Of a stretch of 64,000 nt of DNA, positions 36,215 to 45,916 are shown piece after piece. How positions within the stretch are numbered: position 1 is the stretch's first letter; each line of letters starts with the position of its first letter. Made by a program: the position numbers and the translations under genes. The stretch is from Pseudomonadota bacterium (GTDB lineage Bacteria > Pseudomonadota > Alphaproteobacteria > Rhizobiales > Xanthobacteraceae): contig JAEYAW010000031.1 of the NCBI GenBank assembly GCA_023404675.1, forward strand, positions 186,001 to 250,000, in the 5' to 3' direction. A model generated the notes under the pieces. The model was not told the DNA's origin. It was given only the letters and a program-made list of their open reading frames with translations, and did no database searches.

Positions 36215-37627
36215 ATGGGTGAGCAGATCGTCCCGCTGATCATGTGCGGGGGAGCAGGAACGCGGCTGTGGCCTCTGTCACGCGAAGGCCGGCCCAAGCA
36301 GTTCGCCGCACTGTTTGACCATCGTTCGACCTTCCAGAACACATTGCTGCGGGTAAGGGATCCGGCGGTGTTCGGCCGCCCGGTCGTGATCACCAACGCG
36401 GCCTACCGCTTCATGGTGCTGGAACAGCTCGCCTCCATCGGCATGGAGGCCGACATTCTTCTGGAGTCGGCGCGGCGCGATTCGGGACCCGCCATCGCCG
36501 CCGGCGCGGCGTTCGCCGAGGCCAGAACGCCGGGCGCCGTGGTTCTGGCTCTGGCTGCCGATCATGTCGTTCGCGACGACCCGGCTTTCGTGGCGGCCTG
36601 CGTCGCCGCGCTTCCCGTGGCGCAGAAAGGCGAGATCGTCACCTTCGGCATCACGCCGCAGCAGCCCTCCACCGAATACGGCTACATCCGGCCGGGCACC
36701 ACCATCGCGGGATCGGTGCAAAAGGTCGACCGCTTCGTGGAAAAGCCCAACCCGGAAACGGCGGCCAGATACGTGGCCGAGGGCTATCTGTGGAACAGCG
36801 GCAACTTCATGTTCCGGGCCGACATGCTGCTCGACGAATATCGCGCGGTCGATCCCGACAGCATCGCCACCATCACGCAGGCCGTAACGGACGCCGGCCG
36901 CGATCTGGGCTTCTTCACGCTGGACAAGGAGGCGTTCGAACGCGCCACCCCCATCTCCATCGACTACGCGGTCATGGAGAAAACCGCCCACGCCGCCGTG
37001 ATCCCGGTGGACTGCGGCTGGAGCGACGTCGGCTCCTGGCGTGCGGTGTGGGAGCTGTCCGACAAGGATGCCGATGGCAACGCGGTCGGCCGGGGCGTCG
37101 CGGTGTTCGAGAACGCCCACAACTGCCATGTATCGAGCGACAAGGCCGTGGTGGCGCTCGAAGGCGTCGACGACCTCGTGGTGGTGTCGATGCAGGACGC
37201 GGTTCTGGTCGCCAAACAGGGCGGCGGCGGACTCAAAAAGCTTGTCGCCAAGCTCAGGCAAGTTGCTCCCGAAGTCACCGACAACCATCTGCGCGTGCAT
37301 CGGCCGTGGGGATCGTACCAGTCGCTCGACATCGGCGTACGCCACCAGGTTAAGCGCATCATCGTCAAGGCAGGCGGGCGTCTGTCGCTGCAGAAGCACC
37401 ATCATCGTTCCGAGCACTGGATCGTCGTGCACGGCACTGCGCAGGTGACCGTGAACGACATGCACAAGATCGTGCATGAGAACGAATCGATCTACATTCC
37501 GATCGGCTCGACGCACCGGCTCGAAAACCCCGGCAAGATTCCGCTGGAGCTGATCGAGGTCCAGACCGGCAGCTATCTCGGCGAGGACGACATCATCCGC
37601 ATCGAGGATGACTACAAGCGGTCGTAA
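36215..37627 (+). CDS. manC: Mannose-1-phosphate guanylyltransferase / mannose-6-phosphate isomerase
   Basis: The 470-aa bifunctional enzyme makes GDP-mannose from mannose 1-phosphate and GTP, and isomerises fructose 6-phosphate to mannose 6-phosphate. The nucleotidyltransferase signature is CGGAGTRLWPLSREGRPKQF at the N-terminus, with FVEKPNPETA further on. The C-terminal cupin is the isomerase part (LSLQKHHHRSEHWIVVHGTA; YIPIGSTHRLENPG). GAGGAA precedes the ATG. It opens the polysaccharide region and supplies the substrate for mannosylation and for the Gmd-like dehydratase at 51.7 kb. Confidence 0.95.
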   Translation: MGEQIVPLIMCGGAGTRLWPLSREGRPKQFAALFDHRSTFQNTLLRVRDPAVFGRPVVITNAAYRFMVLEQLASIGMEADILLESARRDSGPAIAAGAAFAEARTPGAVVLALAADHVVRDDPAFVAACVAALPVAQKGEIVTFGITPQQPSTEYGYIRPGTTIAGSVQKVDRFVEKPNPETAARYVAEGYLWNSGNFMFRADMLLDEYRAVDPDSIATITQAVTDAGRDLGFFTLDKEAFERATPISIDYAVMEKTAHAAVIPVDCGWSDVGSWRAVWELSDKDADGNAVGRGVAVFENAHNCHVSSDKAVVALEGVDDLVVVSMQDAVLVAKQGGGGLKKLVAKLRQVAPEVTDNHLRVHRPWGSYQSLDIGVRHQVKRIIVKAGGRLSLQKHHHRSEHWIVVHGTAQVTVNDMHKIVHENESIYIPIGSTHRLENPGKIPLELIEVQTGSYLGEDDIIRIEDDYKRS

Positions 37628-37680
37628 GATCGCAAAACAACAGCTTCCGCAGCATCTGCGACAACAACGGCCGCGCTGAC

Positions 37681-38931
37681 ATGACGACATCCCGCCCGGC
37701 GCGGATCGGTCTCGAAACCGACATCCTGCAAGGCTCCATGACCGGGGTCGGCAATTACTGCTTCCATCTGCTCAAGGCGCTGATGGAGGCGGAGCCGCAA
37801 CTGCAGTTTTCGGGTTTCTCGGGCCTCGGCTGGCGTCCCCTCGATCTGGAAACGCTGGCGCGCATCGAGGCACGGCAGGGCAAACGTCTTGCGGAAACGG
37901 GTGCGAAGCCCCCCTCCTCGCAGCGGCTGCAACGCGCGAAGAACCGCGCGCGCAGCATGCTGTCGCGTGTCGATATCGCCCGGACCGTCTACCGCCGCGT
38001 CCGCGCCAGCCGCTTCCAGCAGGCGGGTGCCGATGATGCGCTCGATATTTTCCACGCGTTCAAATATCTCCCACCCGTCGATATCAGCGTCCCGACTTTT
38101 CCGGTGGTCTACGATCTCTCGTTCGTGCGCTATCCCGACGCGCACCCCAAGGCGCGCCATGCCGAATTGAGCCGCCTGCCCGACGTGATCGCGCAAGCCC
38201 CCCTGATCCACACGATCTCCGAATTCAGCAAGCGCGAGATCATGGACGTTTATGGGACGTCCGCGGACAAGATCATTGTCGCCCCGCCGGCGGCGAGCGA
38301 TCTGTTCGTGCCACTGGGCGAGGCGCGCGCGCAACAGGATATCGCTGCGCTCGATCTGAAGCCGGGCGGCTTCCTGCTGGCCGTCGGCACGCTCGAACCG
38401 CGCAAGAACCTGCGGACGCTCATCACGGCCTATGGCCGCCTTCCCGCGGCCACGCGGGCGCGCGCACCGCTCGCGATCGCCGGCGGCAAGGGCTGGGGCG
38501 ATCTGGCGCTGCCAACCGAGACCGAGGCCATGCTGCGCGATGGCACGCTGCGATTTCTCGGTCCCGTCAGCGACGGACAGCTGCGCGGCCTCTATGAAGG
38601 CGCCATCGCACTCATCTTTCCCTCGCTCTACGAGGGATTCGGCATGCCCGTGGTCGAGGCGATGGCCTGCGGCACACGCGTCGCTCACAGCATCGACTCC
38701 TCGATGGACGAAATCTCCGCCAGCCTTGCTCTGCGCGCAGAAGCGCAGGACGTCGATGCCTGGACCGCGATCCTGCGGGAGCTGATCGAAACCGGCATCG
38801 CTCCCTCAGAACTCCGCGCCCGCCTGATCACGCAGGCGCGCACGTTCAGCTGGCGCAGCAGCGCGAAGATCGTCGCTCAGGGATACAGGACGATCCTGAA
38901 CGCGCGCGAGATCCAGCCATCACGTTCTTAA
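37681..38931 (+). CDS. Glycosyltransferase family 4
   Basis: The 416-aa GT-B enzyme has a glycine-rich N-terminus (GSMTGVGNYCFHLLKAL) and the donor-binding signature LAVGTLEPRKNLRTLI. It has the intact E-x7-E motif in LYEGFGMPVVEAMACG. It follows manC by 53 bases on the same strand, so the donor may well be GDP-mannose, though family 4 members also use UDP- or dTDP-sugars. Its site of action is the cytoplasmic face of the membrane on a lipid-linked acceptor. Confidence 0.9.
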   Translation: MTTSRPARIGLETDILQGSMTGVGNYCFHLLKALMEAEPQLQFSGFSGLGWRPLDLETLARIEARQGKRLAETGAKPPSSQRLQRAKNRARSMLSRVDIARTVYRRVRASRFQQAGADDALDIFHAFKYLPPVDISVPTFPVVYDLSFVRYPDAHPKARHAELSRLPDVIAQAPLIHTISEFSKREIMDVYGTSADKIIVAPPAASDLFVPLGEARAQQDIAALDLKPGGFLLAVGTLEPRKNLRTLITAYGRLPAATRARAPLAIAGGKGWGDLALPTETEAMLRDGTLRFLGPVSDGQLRGLYEGAIALIFPSLYEGFGMPVVEAMACGTRVAHSIDSSMDEISASLALRAEAQDVDAWTAILRELIETGIAPSELRARLITQARTFSWRSSAKIVAQGYRTILNAREIQPSRS

Positions 38932-39134
38932 GAACCGCCGGCTGTCTTACCCCCTCAAACGGGATGGAGCCCGCCCCCGCAGGTCACTCGACCTCGACGA
39001 TTCCGCCGGGCTGGACGGTATCTGAGGAAGCCTGTAGGTTGACGTCGCGTCGTGGTCAGGTCGAGCGAGCTGGAACAGCCATCGCCCACCACGCCGGACT
39101 GCATGATGCGACATAACGGCGACGGAACACTTGG

Positions 39135-40667
39135 ATGTCACGCCTTTTGTTCACTCTTGCGGCCGTGATTATAATGCTCTGCGCGCAGGGCCACGCCCGC
39201 GCGGGCGATGTCGCCGCGCAGGGCGGCCCCGGCGGCGGCGGCTTTTCCCTGCCATGCCCCTCAAACACATTCATGCTCGGCGTCGCGCTTCGTTCGGGGA
39301 CATTGGTGGATGCTATCCGCGCCAATTGTCTGGCCTTCAATGCGGCGACCAGCCAGTTCGTACCGCCCCCGCAGTTCACCGGATTCACTGGCGGCAACGG
39401 CGGACAACTCCAACAGAACGGTTGTTCGCCGGATCGATATGTCTCGTCCATCAAGGTCGGATTCACGCGCAACGAAAACAGGCCCCAATATCTCGATTAT
39501 GTCGAGCTGACTTGCACGGTGTTGACCGGCTATGGCGGCGACACTCGCGTCTGTCTGCACACCGGCGACCAGTGCTGGGACAGGCACCCCAGTCCCGGGC
39601 CGTACAATGGCTGGGGCCTCTCGTTCCGCATCGCCTGCCCGCCCGGCGAGGCGGCCACCGGCTTGATTGGCCGGTCCGGCGCCTACGTGGACGCCCTCGG
39701 GCTGAAATGTGAACAGAAGCCATCGCTTCAAGGGACTCTTGCTAGCGCCTTTCGCACCTGGCTCAGCACGAACGGCATCGCCAACGCGAGCCTCGCCGTC
39801 ATTCATCACGGCCAGCTCATCGGCCAGTTCGGATTTGGCAACAGAACCTCGGCGACTGTCGTGCCGATCGCCTCGCTGACGAAGGCCATCACGGCCATGT
39901 GCATTGCCAATCTCGTCGACGCCGGACGGCTGCAATACACCGACAGAGTTTCGGACAGGCTGTCGGCCTTCTTCCGATCCATCACCCTGCCGGCGACGGA
40001 CGCGAACAATATCACGATCGAGCATCTGCTCCGTCATACGAGCGGACTGAGCTTCGACCCTGTCGTGCCGCCCTGGGCGAGCGGCATAACGAACACAGCC
40101 TCGGCCGACGAGCAGTTTGCCAAGGCCGCGCTTGCCAGAACGTTGAATCGCGTTCCCGGCACCGGGACATCGAGCTATAACAACGTGAATTATGCTCTGC
40201 TTGGCATGATCATCAGACAGGTCACCGGGCAGAGCTACGAGACGTTTTGCACACAGTCGGTGCTGACGCCGCACCGCTTCTCGAATGTCCGCATCGGCGC
40301 CGGCATCCCCGCCATGGGTGCTTTCGGCGGCTGGGAGATGTCGGCAGAGCAATATGCGGACTTCATCTTTACGCATTACAGCAAGATGAGTGCTGGCGCA
40401 GAGACCTTCATGAACAACTCGCTGACGGCAGGCTACGGCCTTGGCGTCACGCTCAAAAGAAATTCGAAGGGGGGACGCAATATCTGGCACTTCGGGAACT
40501 GGCCCGGCGGAGGAACGCCTTCGCCGCCAACAACTCCGAGCCAATTCGGCTCCTACTTCGCATTCTGGGACAACGAACTGGTGGTTGTCGCCCTGTACGA
40601 CAGGCAGACCAACAATGCCCAGCAATCCGCATTGGACTCAGCCATGGTCAAGGCAGCGGGGAAATAA
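39135..40667 (+). CDS. Secreted serine hydrolase (class C beta-lactamase fold) with Cys-rich N-terminal region
   Basis: The 510-aa protein has a signal peptide (about 23 residues). An N-terminal region of some 170 residues has eight cysteines and two similar segments (SGTLVDAIRANC; SGAYVDALGLKC) recalling jacalin-like or lectin repeats. From residue 200 a serine beta-lactamase/DD-peptidase fold begins, with SLTK (Ser247), YNN (348-350) and HFG before the C-terminus replacing KTG. Such proteins are esterases, amidases or peptidases more often than true beta-lactamases. Its position among surface-sugar genes suggests a periplasmic esterase or de-acylase targeted by the lectin-like part, which is inference. 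Confidence 0.8.
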   Translation: MSRLLFTLAAVIIMLCAQGHARAGDVAAQGGPGGGGFSLPCPSNTFMLGVALRSGTLVDAIRANCLAFNAATSQFVPPPQFTGFTGGNGGQLQQNGCSPDRYVSSIKVGFTRNENRPQYLDYVELTCTVLTGYGGDTRVCLHTGDQCWDRHPSPGPYNGWGLSFRIACPPGEAATGLIGRSGAYVDALGLKCEQKPSLQGTLASAFRTWLSTNGIANASLAVIHHGQLIGQFGFGNRTSATVVPIASLTKAITAMCIANLVDAGRLQYTDRVSDRLSAFFRSITLPATDANNITIEHLLRHTSGLSFDPVVPPWASGITNTASADEQFAKAALARTLNRVPGTGTSSYNNVNYALLGMIIRQVTGQSYETFCTQSVLTPHRFSNVRIGAGIPAMGAFGGWEMSAEQYADFIFTHYSKMSAGAETFMNNSLTAGYGLGVTLKRNSKGGRNIWHFGNWPGGGTPSPPTTPSQFGSYFAFWDNELVVVALYDRQTNNAQQSALDSAMVKAAGK

Positions 40668-40760
40668 GCACTGATCGCGACCCGAAACTCACCGCAGCCA
40701 AATGTTTTGTTTGAGCACGATTTGATCCGCAGATCGGACGCCGCTTTCCGGGATCTCGCC

Positions 40761-41312
40761 CTACCGGTGCGCTGCGCCGGCCTGTGCAAACTCCGGCACC
40801 TGATCCAGAAAGCTGCGCAGGTTTCCGCCTGGAAACAGATAGCCGCGAATGCCCGCGCGTCCGGCAGCGACAAGATCGCCATCCTTGTCGCCGATCAGAA
40901 AGCTCCGCTCGCGGTCCACCGGCCAGTTGGCCATGAGATCGAGCAGCATGCCGGGCTGCGGCTTGCGGCATCCGCAATCCATCCGATACGGAGCCGCGCC
41001 TTCGCTCGGATGATGTGGACAGAATCTGAAGTCGTCGATCCTCGCATCGACGACAGCAAGCTGCGCCGCCATCCAGTCATGCAGAGCGCGGACGTCCTTC
41101 TCCGTGAACAGTTCACGCGCGACGCCGGATTGGTTGGTCACGACGAAGACGAGGAAACCGCTCTGGTTCAACGCCCTGATCGCCTCGCGGGCGCCATCGA
41201 TCCAGACGAACCGTTGCGGATTTCCGATGTAGCCAGTGTCCTCGTTCAGAACGCCGTCACGGTCGAGGAACGCCGCCGGGCGGGCGCCGGAAGGTGACGC
41301 ACCCGCGCTCAT
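40761..41312 (-). CDS. gmhB: D-glycero-D-manno-heptose 1,7-bisphosphate 7-phosphatase
   Basis: The 183-aa HAD phosphatase removes the 7-phosphate from heptose bisphosphate. Motif I with the nucleophile is AFLDRDGVLNEDTGYIG, motif II is FVVTNQSGVAR, and the last motif is IGDKDGDLVAAGRAG. The zinc-binding loop of GmhB is present (CPHHPSEGAAPYRMDCGCRK). The ATG overlaps the stop of the GT2-GT4 fusion by one base. It ends the gmhA-rfb run on the minus strand and works with gmhA and hldE elsewhere in the locus. Confidence 0.92.
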   Translation of the reverse strand: MSAGASPSGARPAAFLDRDGVLNEDTGYIGNPQRFVWIDGAREAIRALNQSGFLVFVVTNQSGVARELFTEKDVRALHDWMAAQLAVVDARIDDFRFCPHHPSEGAAPYRMDCGCRKPQPGMLLDLMANWPVDRERSFLIGDKDGDLVAAGRAGIRGYLFPGGNLRSFLDQVPEFAQAGAAHR

Positions 41313-44300
41313 CACGAGCCCGAACGATGACACGTCACATCCGCCGTCGACATCATCGCGCGAAACGGCCCCTGCGCCCCGGCGACCAGGACTCCCTGCC
41401 ATGGGACCCGCTGGGTGACGGACTTGATCTGAATTTTCCCAAGTTGCGACGCACGCAAGCTCACGAACCCGATCCCGACCACGACATCCTGCGCATCGGT
41501 GACGAACACCATCGGCCGCCGAAGCGTAAACGGATTGACGCTGGCTTCGCCGAAAATCCTGACGGCGCCATCCTCCATCCGCCGCTCTCCCTCAACCGTT
41601 GCGAGGCAGGTTCCTTCGGTGACGGGCAGCTTGCGGCCGAGCATCAGATACCGCTCGTCCGCGAAGATGGACCTGTGAGCCGGCTCCAGCTTTCGAATTT
41701 GGGACGCAACAAACTGCGGATTCGCGAAGATCGCACGCAGGGCTTCCTGATCCATCACGCCGGCATAAAGCGCTGCCGTCGCAGCATCGCGGCTGATCCG
41801 CCGATCATCCGCCGCGACGACATAACGCGCGGGCAACAGCGCGATCAGCACCAGAGCGGCGCAGACCGCGAAGCTGATCCCTGCCCGCGCAACCAGCCGC
41901 GCCTGGTTCGGCACCATCCACAGCGCGATGAAAATGCATGCGACGCTCGCCAGCGCGCTGCCGATCGAGTAGCGGCTCGTCAGCGCAGTTTCCAGACCGA
42001 AGCTGACGCGGCCGATTGCCGTGATCAGCGCCGTGCCGACCACGAAGGCAAAGATCGCGAAAAGAGCCAGCACGGCCGGACGCGCGCGGTCGCGATGCCT
42101 GAAGAGGACCAGAAGCGCAAATGCCATGAAGGACAGCATGCCGCCACCAAGCACCGCCGAAACGACGATCGAGGCTTGTTCGCCGCTGCCGAACACCGGC
42201 CCAAGCGAAACGAAAGCGATGGTCTGCCCGAGAAACTGGCCGAGATAAACCAGCGCGTAGATGACCATCTGACCGACATGCGAGGTGACAAAGCCGGGAT
42301 CGCCCTGCACCGACAGGCGCTGGCTGGCATAGGTCGCAATGACCGCGATGGCCGCGACCAGAATGAGAACAAGTGCCTTGCGCGGCAGCCGCCACGCCAG
42401 ACCCAGCCCGAACATAAGGGGAAGTGTCAGTACGCCATTGGCCATTTCCGCGCCGGATGTCACCCCCGCGGCAACCGCTCCGAGCAAGAACACCAGCCGC
42501 CCGCTCTCGGCATACATCGACAGCAGCAGGAAGGCCGCGCTCGCCGCGGCGAACACCAGCACAAACGCCGTCTGGAAGCCCCATGTGAAATTTTCGTAGT
42601 GAGCGGCGCCGAACAGGAAGCAGATCGTCGTCGCGACAACGAGTGTATCGCGAATGTTTCCACGGATATTGGCCTTCATCGCGATCAGGGTCAGGACCAC
42701 GCAATGCCCGGCCTGGATCAACAGGATCATCGCGAACAGAAAGACGTTGCGTGCGCCGAACACATTCGCGTCTAACCCGAGCAGAAATTTTTGAATGAAA
42801 TTTCCATGCTCGTTGTGAAAGTGGAAGTACCGCGCCGCAAAATCTTCCGGAGCGACATACTGCAGCTGATCCCAGAACGGGATTGCCGAGTAACCTCGGG
42901 CAACCATGAACAAAGTGCTGGCGAGCACGCAGATCATCGCCGCCCAGGCGATTGCGGTCACCGCCGCAGCCAGAGGACGCACCGCCGTAGAACGCCGCAC
43001 AGCGATGGTTCCGGGCCCTTGCGCAGCCGCGTGTCGAAGCGCGCGCAGTTCGGACGTTCGCTCGAAGCGGGAGGCCAGTCGCCTGTAGCTGACGCGCGAC
43101 AACGCCTGATCCAGCCCGCGGTCGAGATCGGCTGCAACCCTGTCCCAGCCCTGCCCCTTCCCGAGCGGCCTCGGCTCGTCCTGCCATTTCAGGGACGGAG
43201 CACAGGTCAGGCGAACCATCTCTTCGGTCGTCTCGCATTGATGAATGTTCCGTCCGGATCCCAGCGCGGCAACGAGCTCATCGTTCAACGGCATCGCGTG
43301 CACGACAACAGGCCGCTTGCGCGCCAACGCGTGGAGAATAGGGAATCCAAACCCCTCGTAGTGCGACGGAAACAGAACGACCCGAGCCTCGCGGTAAAGC
43401 CTGTCGACCGCGTCATCATCCAGCGTGCCGGCGACGAACAACCTTACATTCGGCGCCTGGACACTGGTCGACCCGAGGACGTTGACCATCGTGTTCGGGA
43501 ATTCGGAAACGATCCGCCGGATCGCCGGATCCATGTTCTTGTGCGCAAAATGATTGCCGACGATGAGGATCGCATCCGTCGGCGCCGCTCCCTGATCGCT
43601 GCTCCCATACTCGGACACGTCGAGCGACAGGAGAGAAGCCACTTCGATCAGATCATCGGAAATGCGGAATCGGGCTCGAAACTGATCCTGTGAATACTCG
43701 CTGATATAGACGACCAGATCCATGCAATCGAGCGCGGATTGCCAGACCCTCTGGAGATCGTTGTGATCGAGATACTGGCAATCCAGCGAGATCGTGTCCA
43801 GCATATACACCGCGACGACAGGTGCATGCTGAGCCAGTTCCTCGACGACGCTTTCGTGGAACGGTTGTCCGATCCTGACGATTGCCGCGTACACCTTCGA
43901 CTGGTTGTAAGGTACGACGACGACACCGGGCACCTCGTTGGCGCCATGAAAGGCTGCGGCTTCAGGATCGCCGATCACGACGATGTTGTACTTGTTACGC
44001 CATAGCCGCGCGGCTGCCACCAGAATGGCTTTTCCGGCCTCGAAGGTGCCGTTGTGATACGTTCCAAAGTTGGTCCAGTCGAACGCGATGGTCAGACGCC
44101 CGTTCTTGTCCGGCAGAAGACCTGTCAGCACCGCCTCGACCTGGGCGGCCGCGGACTGATCGGCGCGAACCACCGAGCGACCATACTCCGGATACCGATC
44201 ACGCAGGATCCGCGCATTGCGCAGCTCCCGCTCGCTCATCGAGGTTCCGGTCAGGCCGAACGATTTTTCGCCGATATGATAGACGAAGGCATGGTTGGCC

Positions 44301-44950
44301 ATGGCCGCGCGGTAGCCGCAGCGATTGGCGCGCATGACGAGGTCGTTTTCCTCGCTGTACCCCTTGCCGTATATCTCATCGAACAGGCCGAATTCGACGA
44401 GGATCGTGCGCTTGATATACATGCAGAATCCGACGGCGGTCGGAACATAGCGCACACGGGGCAGGTAAGAGGCGATGCGTTCGAAGCTCGCGCGGCTTTC
44501 AGCGACCGAGCGATGACGAAAGGCGTGCGCGTTCGGCAACGAGCAGATCGTGGCGTTGTTCGAACGCGGGGACACGAATCCGATCATGTGGTCGGAATAG
44601 GCGACCTGCTGCATTTCCGTGAACGCACCGGCAAAAACGACGACGTCGGAATTCAGCATGATGACGTCTTGCCCGTCGCGGGTGGCGCGGGCGAATCCGG
44701 CGTTCATGGTCGCGACGAAACCAAGATTGGCTTCGTTGAAGTGCAGTTCTGTCGGCACCACGGCGGCCAGCGCCGGCATCTCGCGATCAAGAACAGCCCG
44801 GAGATCGCTGTCGTCAGGCGAGTCGACGATGATCAGCAGGCGTCCACGAATGGCTGTGAAATCGTCCGCGGCTGCGATAAGCGAACCAAACAGATCCGGT
44901 ACGAGATCTGGGTTTCGATACAGCGGAACGACAACGAGAACGTCTCTCAC
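41312..44950 (-). CDS. GT2-GT4 glycosyltransferase fused to a polytopic membrane domain
   Basis: The 1212-aa protein has three parts. Residues about 1-240 are a GT2 (LVVVPLYRNPDLVPDLFGSL; MLNSDVVVF as DxD-like motif; GYSEENDLVMRANRCGY). About 280-560 is a GT4-like GT-B domain (LIVGNHFAHKNMDPAI; HYEGFGFPILHALA). In the latter the second Glu of E-x7-E is His. From about 660 a region of 10-12 membrane segments follows, with HNEHG (about 712) and GRVSFGLETALTSRY (about 980-994), then a soluble tail of some 150 residues. The membrane part is related to the proteins at 52.8 and 54.4 kb. GTG 44950 has AAGAGAG upstream; TTG 44977 is the alternative. Confidence 0.85.
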   Translation of the reverse strand: MRDVLVVVPLYRNPDLVPDLFGSLIAAADDFTAIRGRLLIIVDSPDDSDLRAVLDREMPALAAVVPTELHFNEANLGFVATMNAGFARATRDGQDVIMLNSDVVVFAGAFTEMQQVAYSDHMIGFVSPRSNNATICSLPNAHAFRHRSVAESRASFERIASYLPRVRYVPTAVGFCMYIKRTILVEFGLFDEIYGKGYSEENDLVMRANRCGYRAAMANHAFVYHIGEKSFGLTGTSMSERELRNARILRDRYPEYGRSVVRADQSAAAQVEAVLTGLLPDKNGRLTIAFDWTNFGTYHNGTFEAGKAILVAAARLWRNKYNIVVIGDPEAAAFHGANEVPGVVVVPYNQSKVYAAIVRIGQPFHESVVEELAQHAPVVAVYMLDTISLDCQYLDHNDLQRVWQSALDCMDLVVYISEYSQDQFRARFRISDDLIEVASLLSLDVSEYGSSDQGAAPTDAILIVGNHFAHKNMDPAIRRIVSEFPNTMVNVLGSTSVQAPNVRLFVAGTLDDDAVDRLYREARVVLFPSHYEGFGFPILHALARKRPVVVHAMPLNDELVAALGSGRNIHQCETTEEMVRLTCAPSLKWQDEPRPLGKGQGWDRVAADLDRGLDQALSRVSYRRLASRFERTSELRALRHAAAQGPGTIAVRRSTAVRPLAAAVTAIAWAAMICVLASTLFMVARGYSAIPFWDQLQYVAPEDFAARYFHFHNEHGNFIQKFLLGLDANVFGARNVFLFAMILLIQAGHCVVLTLIAMKANIRGNIRDTLVVATTICFLFGAAHYENFTWGFQTAFVLVFAAASAAFLLLSMYAESGRLVFLLGAVAAGVTSGAEMANGVLTLPLMFGLGLAWRLPRKALVLILVAAIAVIATYASQRLSVQGDPGFVTSHVGQMVIYALVYLGQFLGQTIAFVSLGPVFGSGEQASIVVSAVLGGGMLSFMAFALLVLFRHRDRARPAVLALFAIFAFVVGTALITAIGRVSFGLETALTSRYSIGSALASVACIFIALWMVPNQARLVARAGISFAVCAALVLIALLPARYVVAADDRRISRDAATAALYAGVMDQEALRAIFANPQFVASQIRKLEPAHRSIFADERYLMLGRKLPVTEGTCLATVEGERRMEDGAVRIFGEASVNPFTLRRPMVFVTDAQDVVVGIGFVSLRASQLGKIQIKSVTQRVPWQGVLVAGAQGPFRAMMSTADVTCHRSGS

Positions 44951-45028
44951 ACCAGCACTCTCTTGGCGGAGGCGCAACGCGTGGCCATGATTTCTTCCCC
45001 GCAGCCTGCATAACCGAGAAACAAAAAA

Positions 45029-45904
45029 CTAACCAATCGCATCGTTAGCCAGATCGCGGACATAGCGAGCATAGTCGCTTTTGCCGAGCGCAACACCCAG
45101 TTTCTCAAGCTGCACGCGATCGATGTAGCGCTGATTGAAGGCAACTTCTTCCGGGCAGGCGATTCGGAAACCCTGCCGGCGCTCGATCGTCGCGACGAAA
45201 TCCGCAGCCTCGCGCAAACTGTCCGGTGTTCCCGTATCGAGCCAGGCGAATCCTCGCCCCATGCGTTCCACCGCAAGCTGCCCCTTTTCGAGATAGAGCT
45301 GGTTGATGTCCGTGATTTCCAGTTCACCACGAGCCGACGGACGTATCGAGGCGGCGAAATCCGCCACCTGATGATCGTAGAAATACAGTCCCGTCACTGC
45401 GAAATTCGACTTCGGAAGTTTCGGCTTTTCCTCGATGGATGTCGCGCGCCCCTTGTCGTCGAAAGCCACGACGCCGTAACGCTCGGGATCGGCGACATGA
45501 TAGGCGAACACTGTCGCCCCCTGTTTGCGTGCGGCGGCCGCATGCAGAAGCGCCTGCAACCCGTGCCCGAAAAAAATGTTGTCGCCGAGAATCAGGGCCG
45601 ACGGCTCGCCGCCGACAAACTTCGCGCCGATGATGAAGGCCTGCGCCAGCCCTTCGGGCTTCGGCTGCTCCGCGTAGGACAGCGACAGTCCCCATTGGGA
45701 GCCGTCCTTAAGCAGCGCCTGGAATAGCGGCAGGTCCTGAGGCGTCGAAATGATCAGAATCTCGCGAATGCCTGCCAGCATCAGCGTGGTCAGCGGGTAG
45801 TAGATCATCGGCTTGTCGTAGACGGGAAGCAGCTGCTTCGAGGTAACAAGCGTCATCGGGTAGAGTCGGGTTCCGCTCCCACCCGCCAGAATAATTCCCT
45901 TCAA
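45029..45904 (-). CDS. rfbA: Glucose-1-phosphate thymidylyltransferase
   Basis: The 291-aa enzyme makes dTDP-glucose from glucose 1-phosphate and dTTP, the first step to dTDP-rhamnose. The signature GIILAGGSGTRLYPMTLVTS opens the protein, and LILGDNIFFGHG and SIEEKPKLPKSNFAVTGLYF follow. The start codon is TTG, supported by AGGGGAG six bases upstream; no ATG in frame would give a complete nucleotide-binding loop. It lies 12 bases after rfbD in the same direction. Confidence 0.95.
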   Translation of the reverse strand: MKGIILAGGSGTRLYPMTLVTSKQLLPVYDKPMIYYPLTTLMLAGIREILIISTPQDLPLFQALLKDGSQWGLSLSYAEQPKPEGLAQAFIIGAKFVGGEPSALILGDNIFFGHGLQALLHAAAARKQGATVFAYHVADPERYGVVAFDDKGRATSIEEKPKLPKSNFAVTGLYFYDHQVADFAASIRPSARGELEITDINQLYLEKGQLAVERMGRGFAWLDTGTPDSLREAADFVATIERRQGFRIACPEEVAFNQRYIDRVQLEKLGVALGKSDYARYVRDLANDAIG

Positions 45905-45916
45905 AACCTGCTCCCC

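Noticed and set aside
39135..40667. Calling the serine hydrolase a beta-lactamase resistance gene
   Set aside because: The SxxK fold is shared by many esterases and peptidases, the KTG box is HFG, and the added N-terminal region and locus point to another role.
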